From Capsicum annuum (lineage: Eukaryota; Streptophyta; Magnoliopsida; Solanales; Solanaceae): DNA of 64,000 nt. The stretch lies in the NCBI RefSeq assembly GCF_002878395.1, contig NC_061115.1, forward strand, positions 98,839,724-98,903,723, read 5' to 3'. The position numbers and the translations under genes were made by a program. The notes under the pieces are model-generated. The model saw only the letters and a list, made by a program, of their open reading frames with translations. It was not told the DNA's origin and ran no database searches. The first letter of the stretch is position 1. Every line of letters begins with the position of its first letter. Of this stretch, positions 32,357 through 44,786 are shown one piece after another.

Positions 32357-33650
32357 TGTGTGGAGAATGGTTGTTCTAGATACATGACTGGACTTTAATA
32401 GGGAGGTGTGTATTTTAGAAATGGCAAAAAGGGTTACATCCAAGTTGTTGGAAAGACTAGGAAATCACCTCATCATGCAATAGAAGATGTGTATTATGTG
32501 AATAGGATAAAGTACAGTCTTCTAAGTGTGTGTCAAATCTGTGACAAAGGAAATGAGGTAAAATTCTTATTTGATGGATGCACTATATGAATCATGAAAT
32601 CTAAAAAGATTATTCTCAAAGCCAAAAAGATCAAGAACATGTATGTAGTTGTTCTGGAGTCTATGGATGATGGGAAATTAACTTGTTTAAGTGCACAAGG
32701 TGAAAATGCTAATCTGTAGAACGGACATTAGGGCATACGAATTCCTCCTTGTTAAACAAGTTAATTTCAAGGACCTAGTCCGTGGCCTATCAAAGCTGAA
32801 ATTTCCAGATAGCAAAGTATTTGATTCTTATGTTAAAGGTAAACAAACCAGATTCTCTTTCAAATTAAGGAAGCAAGTAAGTACTTCTAGACCTCTTGAA
32901 ATATTCACATAGATTTATGTAGACCTATTAAAGTCAAAAGTAATGGAGAGAAGAAATATATGTTGGTTATTGTAGATGACTATTTCAGGTTCACCTGGAC
33001 AGTGTTTATAAGAACTAAAGATGAAGCATATGAGGTTCTTGTGGCTTTTATCATGAAAATCCAAGTGAAGATAAATTGTAAAATTGCTAAATTTAGGTCT
33101 GATTGTGGGACTGAATTTGAAAATTCATATGTTGATGAATTCTATGCTAATCATGGAATAAGTCATAACTTTACTGTAACCAGAACTTTACAATAAAATG
33201 GAGTTGTTGAAAGGAAAAACAAAACTTTCATAGAGATTTCTAGGAATATGCTAATTGATAGTGGTTTTGCAAAGAGTTTCCAGGCTAAAGTAGTGCTTTC
33301 TACTTGTTATGTGACCAACAAGTTTTTGGTTGGATCACTTCTTAATAAAACTCCATATGAGCTGGTATTCAACAAAAAGCCTAGGATAGATTACTTCAGA
33401 CCTTTTGGATGCAAATATTTGGTACAAAATAATAGGAAGAGAGCATTAGGAAAATTTGATTCCATAAGTGATGAAGCTATGTTTATAGGCTAATCATCAA
33501 CTAGCAAGGCTTACAAAGTATTCAATAAAAGAACTTCGTGTGTTGAAAAAAGTACTCATGTGATCTTTAATGATTTAGGAAGTCAAATGAACACTGGAGA
33601 TTGGTGAAAGTTCTGAAGACGAAGAACTCATTCCTATTCAAAGGGATGTT
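32357..33650 (+). pseudogene. copia protease end and integrase (SIRE-like)
   Basis: The protease remnant reads ENGCSRYMTG (from 32363), where copia elements have D-S-G before CSRHMTG, then FRNGKKGYIQVVGK and SLLSVCQICDKGNEV. The integrase follows: KQVSTSRPLEIF (about 32870), YMLVIVDDYFRFTW (about 32955), FRSDCGTEFEN (second catalytic Asp, about 33090), NGVVERKNKTF (catalytic Glu, about 33200), LLNKTPYELVFNKKP and FGCKYLVQNN. A conserved-looking tail (SKAYKVFNKRT) runs to about 33600. The frame has several stops. RT and RNase H are missing because gypsy element F starts at 33651. Confidence 0.87.
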
Positions 33651-35940
33651 TGTAATACCCTATTTCTAAAGGCCTCTGTGCATCATACGACCCATTATCT
33701 TGAGTTGAACATACAATATATGAGTAGTATGTTTTAGTCATATACAAGATAGTGTGAGATAGTTGATATTTTATTTTAAGGCACGGCTCAATCCTTAGAG
33801 TTGTAAGATTACTGTACTAGTCATATGAAGATAAGTCGTGAGGTCAGCAACCTAGGTTCTCTAAGTTTTTTTCCAAGTAACAAGTGAGGGACATTCTGTT
33901 TTAAGGTACGGCTCAATCCTCTAGTGTGAGATGGTTGACATTATATTTTAAGATAAGGCTTAATCCTTAGAGTTGTAAGATCACTGCACTAGTCGTATGA
34001 AGATAAGTCGTGAGGTCAACAGCCTAGGTTCTCTAAGTTTCTTTCCAAGTAACGAGTGGGGGACTCCAAGTCATATGCTGATATTACTAGTCATAGGCTT
34101 AGAATTGTATGATGACCAGTGAATACTATCTTTGATCTTGCCAAGCTTACGAGTCACGAGGCTAACGCATAAGTTCACCATATGAGACATATGGTTGACT
34201 TGTGTAGACTGGAGATCAATTTCTATAATGTTTAGTTAAAGGGCCTTTTGGCCTTTTCCCCTCTTTTAACTCCTAACCCACCACTTATAACCTAAAAAGA
34301 AGCATTATTTTCCTACACTTTTAGTCAATTAATAACATTTTCTGCCTTTTATCTGCAAGAACATCAAGATTAGGGTTTCCCACTAATCCATCTTCTAAGT
34401 CTCAAAAATTTAAGCCTTCTTCACAAGTCAAGACAGTCCAGGTATATGAAGTATTATAAAAAAGGATAATCTTCCATCCTTGATCCCAAATACATGATTT
34501 TAATATTTAATTTACATGTTTTATATGAGGGTTCATACCTCAAATTCTTATATATTGAAGCATACTATTACCTTATGATTTTAGGGGATAAAGATGCTTA
34601 AAATTTTATTTGCTCATGTTTTGAACTTTGTGATTGATATTGTGATTTGGGTTTCATTACTTTGATGTGGATTATGATGAAAGATTTCTATATGGGTGTT
34701 GAGCCTACTATTTTGTTATAAATACTATGAAAGAAAGTAAGAGTTTCAAAAGTTGAGAAAAAGTATTAAGTTTACAAGAAACTTTAATTTTTTTAAAGCT
34801 CATTTCATATGAAATATGACACGTTTCAATAAATATTGATCCTTTGATCTAAATATAAGACATGAATACAAAAATGGTCATCTAGATTATGTTTTAAAGT
34901 AAAGAGAAGCATAAATAGTTTTCTCTCTATAAACCCTTATGCTATTTTAAGGTGGATTTCTTAGGTATGAGTATGTTTATATATATGTGTGTGTGTGTAT
35001 TTTGGGAGTAGTATTTAGCATTGAAAAGGGAACGTGGATGAGCGTATCCTAAATTCCTAGAAACTACGAGCCAATATAGGTTAAAATTTTTCCCAATATA
35101 GGTGAAGTATAGTGATCACTTGAGTTAAGGTTCTATTCTAATGGCAAAGATAGAATAGCTCTCCTCAAGGTGGATTTATCGTTGGACTCTATGGTAGCTC
35201 ACATGGTTTATGACGGTTAGAATAATATCCGATAAGAAAGACTAAAAGTAGTGATTTTAGAAACTAAGTGTTATGGCTCACTAAGTTTACTCTTATGATT
35301 CAATATTCTTTCTTTATGATCTTGAAATTATTGTTTATACTCAAGCACAAGGTGAGTCATTTAAACTTAACATGCATAATTTGAAAGTGCATATATATAT
35401 ATTCATATATGTATATATATATGTTATTGTTTTAAATATGCATTCACCCCTACATACTCAGTATATTCCAGAAGTATTAACCCACATATATGTCTATGTG
35501 CTATATTGTCTTATAATATAGGTTTTGATGCTCATTTCCAACAACATGATTGACCATGGGAATCACCATCTGTATCCTAACATTTGGTGAGACTCATAGT
35601 ACAAGTAACTAGCTTATCAGATTCCTATTCATTGTTGAAAGTTATTTTCGATATTTGATTTTTATTTAAGTCCGAGTAATCTGGTGTTCGTCCTAGTGGC
35701 TCTCTAGTCAGCCGTAGAGGCTAGTCAGACAGTGTACGTTTTAAGTTAAAAGTATTGGTTTAAAATTTCAAAAGTTAAAGATTTATGTTAAAATATGGAA
35801 TGTTTTACCTTCAGTTTCTATATATGTTAGTTCATTTTCTATGTGAGTTTTAAGCTGAATAGGTATCATGGGTTAGCTTAGGGCTATTCGTAGATTTGAG
35901 CACCATGCGACATCCAGGGGAATACTTCTGGGGCGTTACA
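33651..35940 (+). repeat. 5' LTR of gypsy element F
   Basis: It runs from TGTAATACCC to GGGGCGTTACA, the canonical TG...CA ends, and is followed by a primer binding site. Its 2290 bp fit the Tekay/Del lineage. The stretch with CTCAGTATATTCC near 35458 matches 63455 in the LTR of element C, so F and C are relatives. A tandem duplication lies near the left end. Confidence 0.88.
33752..34067. repeat. tandem duplication in LTR of F, period 172 bp
   Basis: The block starting GTGTGAGATAGTTGA at 33752 recurs at 33924 with scattered changes, including the shared core AAGATAAGTCGTGAGGTCA. The element C LTR does not show it at the corresponding place. Confidence 0.88.
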
Positions 35941-35944
35941 AACT

Positions 35945-35958
35945 TGGTCTCAGAGACC
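35945..35958 (+). other. primer binding site of element F
   Basis: TGGTCTCAGAGACC is four bases behind the LTR end and resembles the initiator tRNA-Met complement with small changes. Confidence 0.75.
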
Positions 35959-36143
35959 CAGGTTTAAAGAGTCCTAGGGAGTCATACAAGTCGTGTTACG
36001 TAGAGTCTTGATCATACATGTGAAGCGCGCCACATTTATGAGCAAGAGGCTACAACAAAAGTTAGGAATCATCATTTATTCATGATCTATTATGCTTATA
36101 GTTGTCTCTATATGCCATAACTAATGCTTTTACATGACAGAAT

Positions 36144-37047
36144 ATGCCTCCTCGCCGAGCCGATGCATGTAGAAGTGATGATCAACCACTTCTACACGCA
36201 AACCATCTGAATGAGAATGTATCTCAATCTAAATTTGGGGATACCTTTCAAGCGTTGGCCCAAGCTGTGAACTCTAATGTTTAAGGAAATCAACAGGAAG
36301 CAATCCTACTTTAGCAAAATGTTAACCTAGTTGCATCCCATATTTGGGAATTTATGAGGATGAATCCACCTGAGTTCCATGGGCCAAAGGTGGATGAGGA
36401 TCCTCAATTCTTTATTGATGAGGTGAGTAAGATTACTCAGATCATGTATGTTACTAAAGAAGAGAGTGTAGAGTAGGGATCCTATAGGCTAAAGGATGTT
36501 GGTTATGACTGGGACACTATATGGAAGGATGATAGGGGTAAGAATGCAGCTCTTATGAGTTAACAGGTATTTCAGAGTGCTTTTATAGGTAGGTTCTTTC
36601 CTCGTAAGAAAAGGGAGGCTAAAGTGAAGGAGTTTATGAACCTGAGGCAGGGCTCAATGACAGTGAAAGAGTACTACCTGAAGTTCACTCAGTTGTCTAA
36701 GTATGCTTGTTGTTATCTGATTCTAGAGCCCGTATGAGTATGTTTGCTACCGGGGTGTCTGACCTAGTGGTCAAGGAGTATAGAAATGCCATGCTGATTG
36801 GGGATATGGATATTTCTTGGTTGATAACTCATGCTCAACAAATTGAGGTAGAAAAGTTGAAGAAAAGAGAGAAGAGAAGCAAAATAGCTAGGACTAGACA
36901 GTTTAAGTATAGTCAATAAAGGTCTGGAGGGGGAAACCATTCACAGTTTCAGGGCGATACTTCTATGTATGTTCCATCTTTAGACACTTTCCCTGCACCC
37001 AGGACTAGGCAAGAGCAATGGGGCAGGACTTTAAATTCCAGGTCTCA
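36144..37047 (+). pseudogene. gag of gypsy element F, truncated
   Basis: The frame starts MPPRRADACRSDD, a start typical of Tekay-like gag. Capsid blocks follow: FMRMNPPEFHGPKVDEDPQF (about 36354), RFFPRKKREAKVKEFMNLRQ (about 36592), MTVKEYYLKFTQLSKYA (about 36658), then, after a shift, DSRARMSMFATGVSDLVVKE and THAQQIEVEKLKKRE. In-frame stops occur near 36283, 36313, 36475 and 36561. The knuckle, protease and pol are missing because minus-strand element G begins at 37048. Confidence 0.88.
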
Positions 37048-38635
37048 TGACACAACCAGACACTAGGCTTTGTTATAATGGGTGTCCTAAGTCCAACTGG
37101 GACTAGATACCATCCCCGTTACCCAACCCAACCTCCAGCCGCCTTCCCTGAGTTGGCTGAATTTCGAGCATTTACCAAGATAGCATAACTATCTAATTTA
37201 CAAACTTAGGTATAGGTCTATTATCGAGATTGGCCCAACCAAGTCCAATCGTCCAAACCCAACCAATAGACAAACCAATCAAACCATAACCATATGAGTT
37301 CCATAATAATTATATATAATCCCAAAATAAAAAGGATGGAACAACCAATAATACAGTCAATCGGTATCATCCCCAATACCAATGCCAATACTAAGGCTAA
37401 TATCCCTACCGATCCCGCCTATTTTAACCCATAGTAGTTCCACAAAAGACTCTGACCAAAAGAATACCGAAATTTGGTTGGGACATGCCTCCAACCATAA
37501 CCAAAACCAATATCCATAAATACACAAAAGTATTTAATAACATCCATGAAATGGAACCTTCTGAAAAGATAGAAGCTTACCACATCAATCTAGTAGTTGA
37601 TCCCAAATGTCCAATAGCTAAGTAAAGGAGTAAAATGGCCAGTTCCTGCATTGCGTGGGGCTACATCTGCTCGAAGAAGGGTTAGTGGGTGAACGCTAGC
37701 ATGAATATAGGATAAGGATAAAATCATGCCAACCAGTAAAACCAAGTTAACCAACCATACACATATAAACCATACATATATATATAACCATGCCGGTAAA
37801 GGTAATCGTTATAGCATGCGTTTAAAATTTACTTAGAGGATTCCCGCATACCTCATAGTATCATAAAAGGATCGCCATGTCCTACACCTCATGTCGACAA
37901 ACATGAGTTTCCAGTGTTTGTTCATGGAACTCCCCCTTTCACGGTTAGCTATCACACCCAACCATTATTACCTAATTAAAACCATTTCCAACCAACCAAT
38001 CCATTATTCTATTTATTATTTACCAAGGCTATAGAGTAGTGGGATCATCATACTGACTATAACTTGCAAGTATTGTCCTTAGCCAAACCTTTTAAGGTAA
38101 AGGGATTCTACTGTACCCATTTACCAAGTTAACTTAGAAGAGTCCCATGTACCCCACAAGTGTTCCATTATTAAGTTGCATGGGGGAGTCCCATGTACCC
38201 CACAAGTTGTTCATAAATATGTTTACTTGGGGGAATCCATTGTACCCCGTAAGGAGTCCAATTAACGATAACCATAACCACCAAACCATTCTATTTAAAC
38301 CATTCCATACCATTTAACCATTTGGGGTTCCATTACCAAGTTTAAACATGCAATAGTTCCATTAAAATCAACCAATGTAGTGAAAACATTCCCATAGGCA
38401 TTTTATCAAAAATATTGGGGGCATAGTATTTCCAAAACCAAAGCCAATTACCAAATAATCATTCCCATGCAACAAATTATCTGAAACCATCATTAAAGCA
38501 CATAAAAGCATAATTAAAACATGGGAAAATAATAACCAAGCAATTATAACCAAAAACCCCAAATTATATTTGAAAATCCAATAATCAAAGAATGGAAATA
38601 TTGTATAAAACCATGCCTTTAGTTGGAACGTAGTA
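37048..38635 (-). repeat. LTR fragment of element G (family A/B/G)
   Basis: On the minus strand this matches the LTR of element A from about 2372 to 3991. It ends (low coordinate) at TGACACAACC, the reverse of the TGTCA end. The first third of the LTR is missing and it is joined directly to integrase sequence at about 38636. Confidence 0.87.
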
Positions 38636-40205
38636 CCCAATTCCTTCATAAAAAACTTCCAAAAATAAGATAAAAACTATGTACCATGATAAGAGATAAT
38701 TGAAACAGGTACCCCATGTAGATTCATAACCTCCTAAAGATACAACTTCGCATAATCCTTAACCAAAAAGGTAGTCCTCACTGGCAAGAAGTGAGCAGAC
38801 TTCGTCATCCCATCCACGGTGACCCAAATCGAATCAAACTGGTTTTGCGATCGAGGAGGATTGGTAATGAAATCCATATTGATCATCTCCCATTTCCACT
38901 CTGGAAAATGAATTTTTTGATACAACCCTCCAGGCCCCATGTGCTCAACATTATCTTATTGACACACTATTCACTTGGCTATAAAATCATCCATATCTTT
39001 TTTAATACCATTCCACCAATATATCTCCTTGACATCATGTTACATCTTCATGGAATCAAGATAAATAACATAACACGATTCATGTGCCTCAACAATGATC
39101 CTTTGTTGCAACTCATTGACGTCAGGAACACACAACCTTCCTTGGTACCATAAAGTACCATCATTACTGATCTCGAATACCATTACTTTTTTCCTACCTA
39201 TATCACTCTTAATTTTCATCAAGGTTGAATCTAGAACTTGATTCTCCTTAATCTTTACACCGAGACATAATCTAATCACTTTCTATACACACCACCATCC
39301 TCAGAGTCTAAGAGACAAATTCCAAGATTAGCCTAGTGGTGAGTATCGTTCACCAATTCCCGTTTATCCTTATCCACATGAGCTAAACTCCCTATGGATA
39401 ACCTGCTAAGAACATCAGTAATAATATTAGCCTTAACGGGATTATAGTGAAGACCTATATCATAGTCCTTGAAAAGCTCCAACTATCACATCTGCCTGAG
39501 ATTTAACTCCTTCTGAATGAACACAAACTATAGACTTTTATGAGAAAAAAGATGTCTACATGCACTTCATACAAATAATACCGCCATATATTCAAAGAAA
39601 GAACCATCACTAACAGCTCCAAATCATATGTAATATAGTTTCTCTCATGCACCTTCAACTGCCTGGAAGCATAGGTAATACCTTCCCATGCTATATCAAA
39701 ACACAACTAAGTCCCTCCCTAGATGCATCACAATAAACCACAAACCCCTTATTACTTTCAAGAAAGGTCAAAATTGAAGCCAAAGAAGCAGTTGAAGGAG
39801 CAGCTATCGAAGAAAAGCTTTCCACAAACTACCTACAATACCCAGCCAAACCCAAAAACCCTGAATGCTGGTTGGAGTCATGGGTCTAGGCCATCTTTTC
39901 ACCACCATAACCTTTTGAGGATCCACCACGATCCCCTCACTAGAAATAATTTGACCCAAGAAAGTTACAACGTTCAACCAAAGCTCACACTTGGAGAACT
40001 TGGCATACAACTTTTGTTCTTTCAAGGTCTACAACATCACATAGAGGTGATTGTTATGATCCACCACACTTTTAGAATACACCAAGATGACATTAATTAA
40101 CACAATAACAAAAAAGATCTAAGAACTACTTGAAAACCCTATTCATTAAATCCATAAATACCATTGGGGCATTAGTCAAGTGAAATGACATAACTAAGAA
40201 TTCAA
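38636..40205 (-). pseudogene. pol fragment of element G (RT end, RNase H, integrase)
   Basis: On the minus strand: RT palm [14 protein letters not shown] (about 40195) with a catalytic box decayed to N-V, RT thumb [14 protein letters not shown] and FLGQIISSEGIVVDPQ (40025-39804), RNase H with ITYASRQLKVHERNYITYDLE (39706-39503, partly shown), integrase zinc region (39279-39040), then HFPEWKWEMINMDFI and DGMTKSAHFLPVRTTF (38940-38734). The integrase stops after KELGTT and runs into the LTR. The order is that of a Tekay-like pol, truncated at both ends. Confidence 0.87.
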
Positions 40206-40858
40206 AGTGCCGATACCAAGTATCCTATTGCTTTCTTCATAGATAGAGCTATTTCATAGAATGATCGTGCTATTATGTTATATTTGGGATATAGCTTAAG
40301 TGTTGGAAGCGTTATTAGTATGACTATTCTTATGTGGACCATGTAGCAACCTTGAAACCATAATTTAGGTGGAGTTGAATTAATTGCTCATGTTGTAGGT
40401 AGAATCCCTATCTTAGGGATAATTATGACTTATGTACCATCTAGAAGTCAATATAGACACCTTATCCTAGTCGGGGTATAAATTACCTAAATATGGAATT
40501 CGAGGTTTTGAAGTGGGTTCTGCTGGTCCTCCTTAGGCCAAAACTTGTGTTAGCCCTTGTAGACTTATTTACTCCTGTTAGTATAGTTGAGACTATTGAA
40601 CCTTTTGTATAAGGTTACTTTATGACTTGGTGAATGATGATAGTTTTCTCAAATTATGATTAATGGCTTGTAGCTATGATATGGCTTTTGAATTTTATTT
40701 ATGATATGGTCTATCGACTTGTTGAATAATATAGTCATAGATGTAGTTATATGGCCTATAGATATAAGATGCATTATAGATATCATATTCCTCATAGTTA
40801 TGATATACCCATAAATATGAGATGCCTTATAGATATGATATGTCTCATAGTTAAGATA
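40206..40858 (+). repeat. LTR-like fragment, left arm of a second inverted repeat
   Basis: This stretch is the reverse complement of about 43420-43940, with matches such as TAGTGTTGGAA/CGATTAGTAT and AGGTGGAGTTGA. It has no coding content and is probably LTR DNA of a gypsy family not otherwise represented here. Confidence 0.7.
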
Positions 40859-41349
40859 TGTACGACCCCACAAAAATTCAATGAAATAATTTTTGACCCT
40901 TCTGCGTGTATAGTGTTAATTATTTACTTGAATTATATTTAAGGATGTTAAAAGAGTGCTTTGGAAAAGTTTTGGAATTTTGAATGGGGTTCGGGGCTAG
41001 TTTGGAACACTAAGGAAGTGTGCCTCTGCGATTGTGGCATACTAAGAAGCTTATCATCCGTAATAAGGGCCTAGAATGGAGGCTACCCTCCGCGATAAGG
41101 GTGTAACATGCTCCTAATTTAATTTTGTCCAGTTTTTGTTTGTTTTTTCACTTGGGGTGAGGGGATTTTGGTTTTTTTACCCCTTGTACTACTTTTAAAG
41201 ATAAAAGTGAACCTTTTCCTCTAGTTTTCAACGATCAAATACCATTCTTCTTCAATCTAACTTAAAACCCAAGAAAGCTCAAGGGTTTTATAAGGAATTC
41301 ACTATTCAAGCTGAAAACTTCAAATTCTCTTCAAATTGTTCTATACTTC
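40859..41349 (+). repeat. 5' end of another LTR
   Basis: It begins TGTACGACCCCACAAAAATT, a start seen in gypsy LTRs of this group, and contains GTGCCTCTGCGATTGTGGCA-type unique sequence. It is cut at about 41350 by an LTR in the other direction. Confidence 0.5.
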
Positions 41350-44300
41350 TATCACGACCCAAATTCTCAAGTTATGATGGCACTTACTATAACCCACTTG
41401 TAGGAAAGACAAACCCATAGTCCAAAATGGCTAGTAACGGACTACCCAAATGGATAAATGAAAGAATGCGGAATAGATGTAATAAAAGATCAAATACATA
41501 AAATAGTCCCAAAACGTAGTGGTATCAGTACAAGAGCTTTAACATATTAAGAGTACAAAACTAAAATACTAAGGGAATTATATTGTTACAATGTGTTTCT
41601 GAACTATGGATACTCTGCACGGTGCCCCCATCAATAACCCATACCATAATCTGCAGGCTACAGAAGTGTAGTATGAGTACCAAACACATGGTACTCAATA
41701 GGCAACTGCAAACCAAGATCCAAAGATAATTCAGATATATATATATATATATAAATAGAATGGGCAACTACACTCAAATGTCAAACAACTACATAAGAAG
41801 GCCATTGAGATTATAAGCATAAACTATCCTATTCATGTCCAAGAGACTACATAATAGGACTAAGAAAGTATCAAGGATGAACTATCCTAATACAGCCATA
41901 CACTGGAATACCTACACTATACCATATATCCCTGGCTAATATACTAATTAAGGGAGAAAAGAGGATATATATAACAGTATACAAGGCCAAGGAATGAATT
42001 TACAATCTGAATAAATGAAGGAAGGAATATACAGTAAATCCTTAGTACATATAGATAGATATACATATATATATATATATGTAAACAAGGTCAACTCGAG
42101 GTATAATCTAAATCATCAGGCAAACATTTTTAGACCTCATAATCATAGCAAGAACTAGTGCTAGAATACTTAGGGTTTCTAATCTATATATCAAATTATG
42201 AATTAATCATGCATAATAATGAAATCAAAAAATAGAAGAGACAAAATCATACCTCAAATCTCGATGCTTAATCAATAACCAGTCTATCATAAACTAGCCA
42301 TAACAATTGTCATAATAATGATAATGACAATATCAATAACTATGTGAGTAATGGCTAGTCCAAGAAAACAAATACCTAGACAAGCCTATCAAATACCCCT
42401 ACCACCCAGGCTCAGAAGGTTTAATCAGCATACAATACACAACAAGACATAGTCATCACCCACACATATGCAACCCCCTACCATATATGGGATGATAGAT
42501 ATAAGTGCATATTGGTGATAGGTAATGTGCATGCAGAATCAATGCAAGGTATATAATTAATATCCCAATCATCCCCCAAAATTAAGCTAGTAATAGGTAT
42601 ATAGTTAATACCCAAAATTGAATCGGTTATAATATAATAAATGCCTGAAATTAAATCAATCATAATACAAAGTAATACCCCTATATTAAATGGGTCAATA
42701 TATAATCAATGCCCTCAATATCATCAACATCATCAGTATCATCAACACACATATATATAACATCAATACTATAATTTTCCATCGGGTTTTACCCAAAATC
42801 TATATCATTAATACATCTTCCTCCGCCCTATACCGTAGAGATGCGTATATAGATATAAAAGGTGCAGGGACTCAATTCGTGGTTAAAAAGAATGTAAATC
42901 CATAAAGTCATTGCCTGAAGTGAACTTTTGGACTATAGAAGTGTAGAATGAGTTGAAATTTCTCACGACTAGAGTAATTTGTAGTATCAAATCATAGACC
43001 GGAATTGGTCTTAGTTAAATATTTAAAACATCATTATTAATCTCTTTTACTTATAAGTTATTCCTTAAAATAGGTAGTTAATGGTATGAAGAAATCTGTT
43101 CTTAAGGTTAAAGGTGGGCTTTAACCCTTACTTAGGGAAAATGGTTATAAGATCACATATTAGCTATAATTGCATTATTTACCAATTTAATAATCATGAA
43201 TGTACAAAATTTATACATGCCAATACCAATATTCAAACAATGTAACCATAAGAATGAATATAATTATAATGTACAACTATATCCTTTACAAGGATAATCA
43301 CTTACGGATGTCCATTCAATATCATAACATGGCCTTAGGCCTAATAATCTGTGTGAAATAATTAAAACATCATAATCATGGACTTAGGCCTATAAACGTA
43401 TTCGAAACTCATATCAATAATAGTATTTTTAAGCCATCTCATATCGATAAGCCATAGCATAACTATGAGGCATATCATATACATAGGCTTTAATTTATAA
43501 CTATGAGAAATATCACATATATGAGGCATCTCACAACTATAGGCCATATATCATAATTCGGGGAAAAATCATCACCATTCATCAAATCACAAAGTAACTT
43601 CATACTAAAGGCTCAACAGTCTTAACTATGCCTAAAATTCATAAATAAGTTCAGATAGAATAGCACAAGTCTTGGCCTAAGGTGGGCTAGGAAGAACCCA
43701 CTTCTAATCCTTGAATTCCATATTATGACAATTTTATACGCTAAAAAAGGCTAAGGTATCTTAATTCACTTTGATGTGGTGCATAATCCATAATTAATCC
43801 TAAGATAGGAATTTCACCTAGACCATGAACAATTTAATCAACTCCACCTATTTACGATTTTAAGATCACTAAAATAGTTCAAGTAAGGTAAATTATACTA
43901 ATCGCGTTTCCAACACTAAAACAAAATCCCAAACCTTTAATCATTTAAAAATCCCTACTACGAATTAGCTTAAACTAGGAAGAAGGTAATAGGTTTCTAA
44001 AGTGTTATACGCATTTCACCTTATGGGTCAAAACCTTTATCTAACCTCCAAACTTGAGTAATCAAGACTAGGTCATTCTGCCCATAATCAATCTTAACAT
44101 TTATATCCACATGCAATATATAGCACACATCATCTTACAAAGAAGAGTAGACAAAAGCCTACATCGAGGCCGAACCGTAAATCCTTGAGTTGTGCCTAAA
44201 TCATTTGTCTTTACTTTGTGATTCAAAAATACTATAACAATATCAAAATCTTAATATACTCATCATACAAGAATAATAATACCCATGTTATACCATTGTG

Positions 44301-44786
44301 TTTCAGGTTCAAAAATCACACCCAAAACCCCATGTGGATCCATTTATGGAAAATACATTTTCCAGGCCAAACCAACATCCATACATGATTAAGGAATCAT
44401 AACCCTTAATAATAGGTAAAAACCAAGCTAATCTGGGACTAAAATCAGGCCCTTAAGCTATTTGGATTTTGGTCAAGAACCAAGAAAATTCACTAAGAAA
44501 TGAATGAAATCTAACATCTAATCAAAATATAATTGGAAAAATAGATGTTAATCAATCTCATAAGTCACCCATAATTCTCAATTTTATGATATCTCACCAT
44601 TTTAGGGATTTTAAACTCAAGAAATAGGTGAGAAATGAGCTAATTTGTGATATAAGGGGCCTATTTAAACCCCCACTAGGTAATCAAGTATGGTAATCAC
44701 ACTTCATGGCTACAGGAGAAGATGATGCAGTCTCAACTACCCTTAGTGCAATCGCACTATGAAAAACCCTAGGTTTTAGGACCTTC
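41350..44786 (-). repeat. probable long LTR in minus orientation
   Basis: The low end reads TATCACGACCCAAATTC, which in reverse is a GGGTCGTGATA end typical of solanaceous gypsy LTRs. The high end contains, on the minus strand, GGTTTAAATAGGCCCC, a possible TATA region. No ORF with a recognisable domain is present. The region includes TA microsatellites (41736-41751, 42060-42081), degenerate short repeats at 42560-42760, and the right arm of the inverted repeat (43420-43940). The LARD begins at 44787. Confidence 0.5.
43420..43940 (-). repeat. right arm of the second inverted repeat
   Basis: Reverse complement of 40260-40858 at moderate identity by eye, extending over about 550 bases, with short unit repeats built around CATAGTTATGATATG in both arms. 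Confidence 0.75.

Noticed and set aside
41731..42081. TA-rich microsatellites as origin or regulatory signals
   Set aside because: Short (TA)n runs at 41736, 42060, 35390 and 30011 are common in such DNA and show no associated motif.
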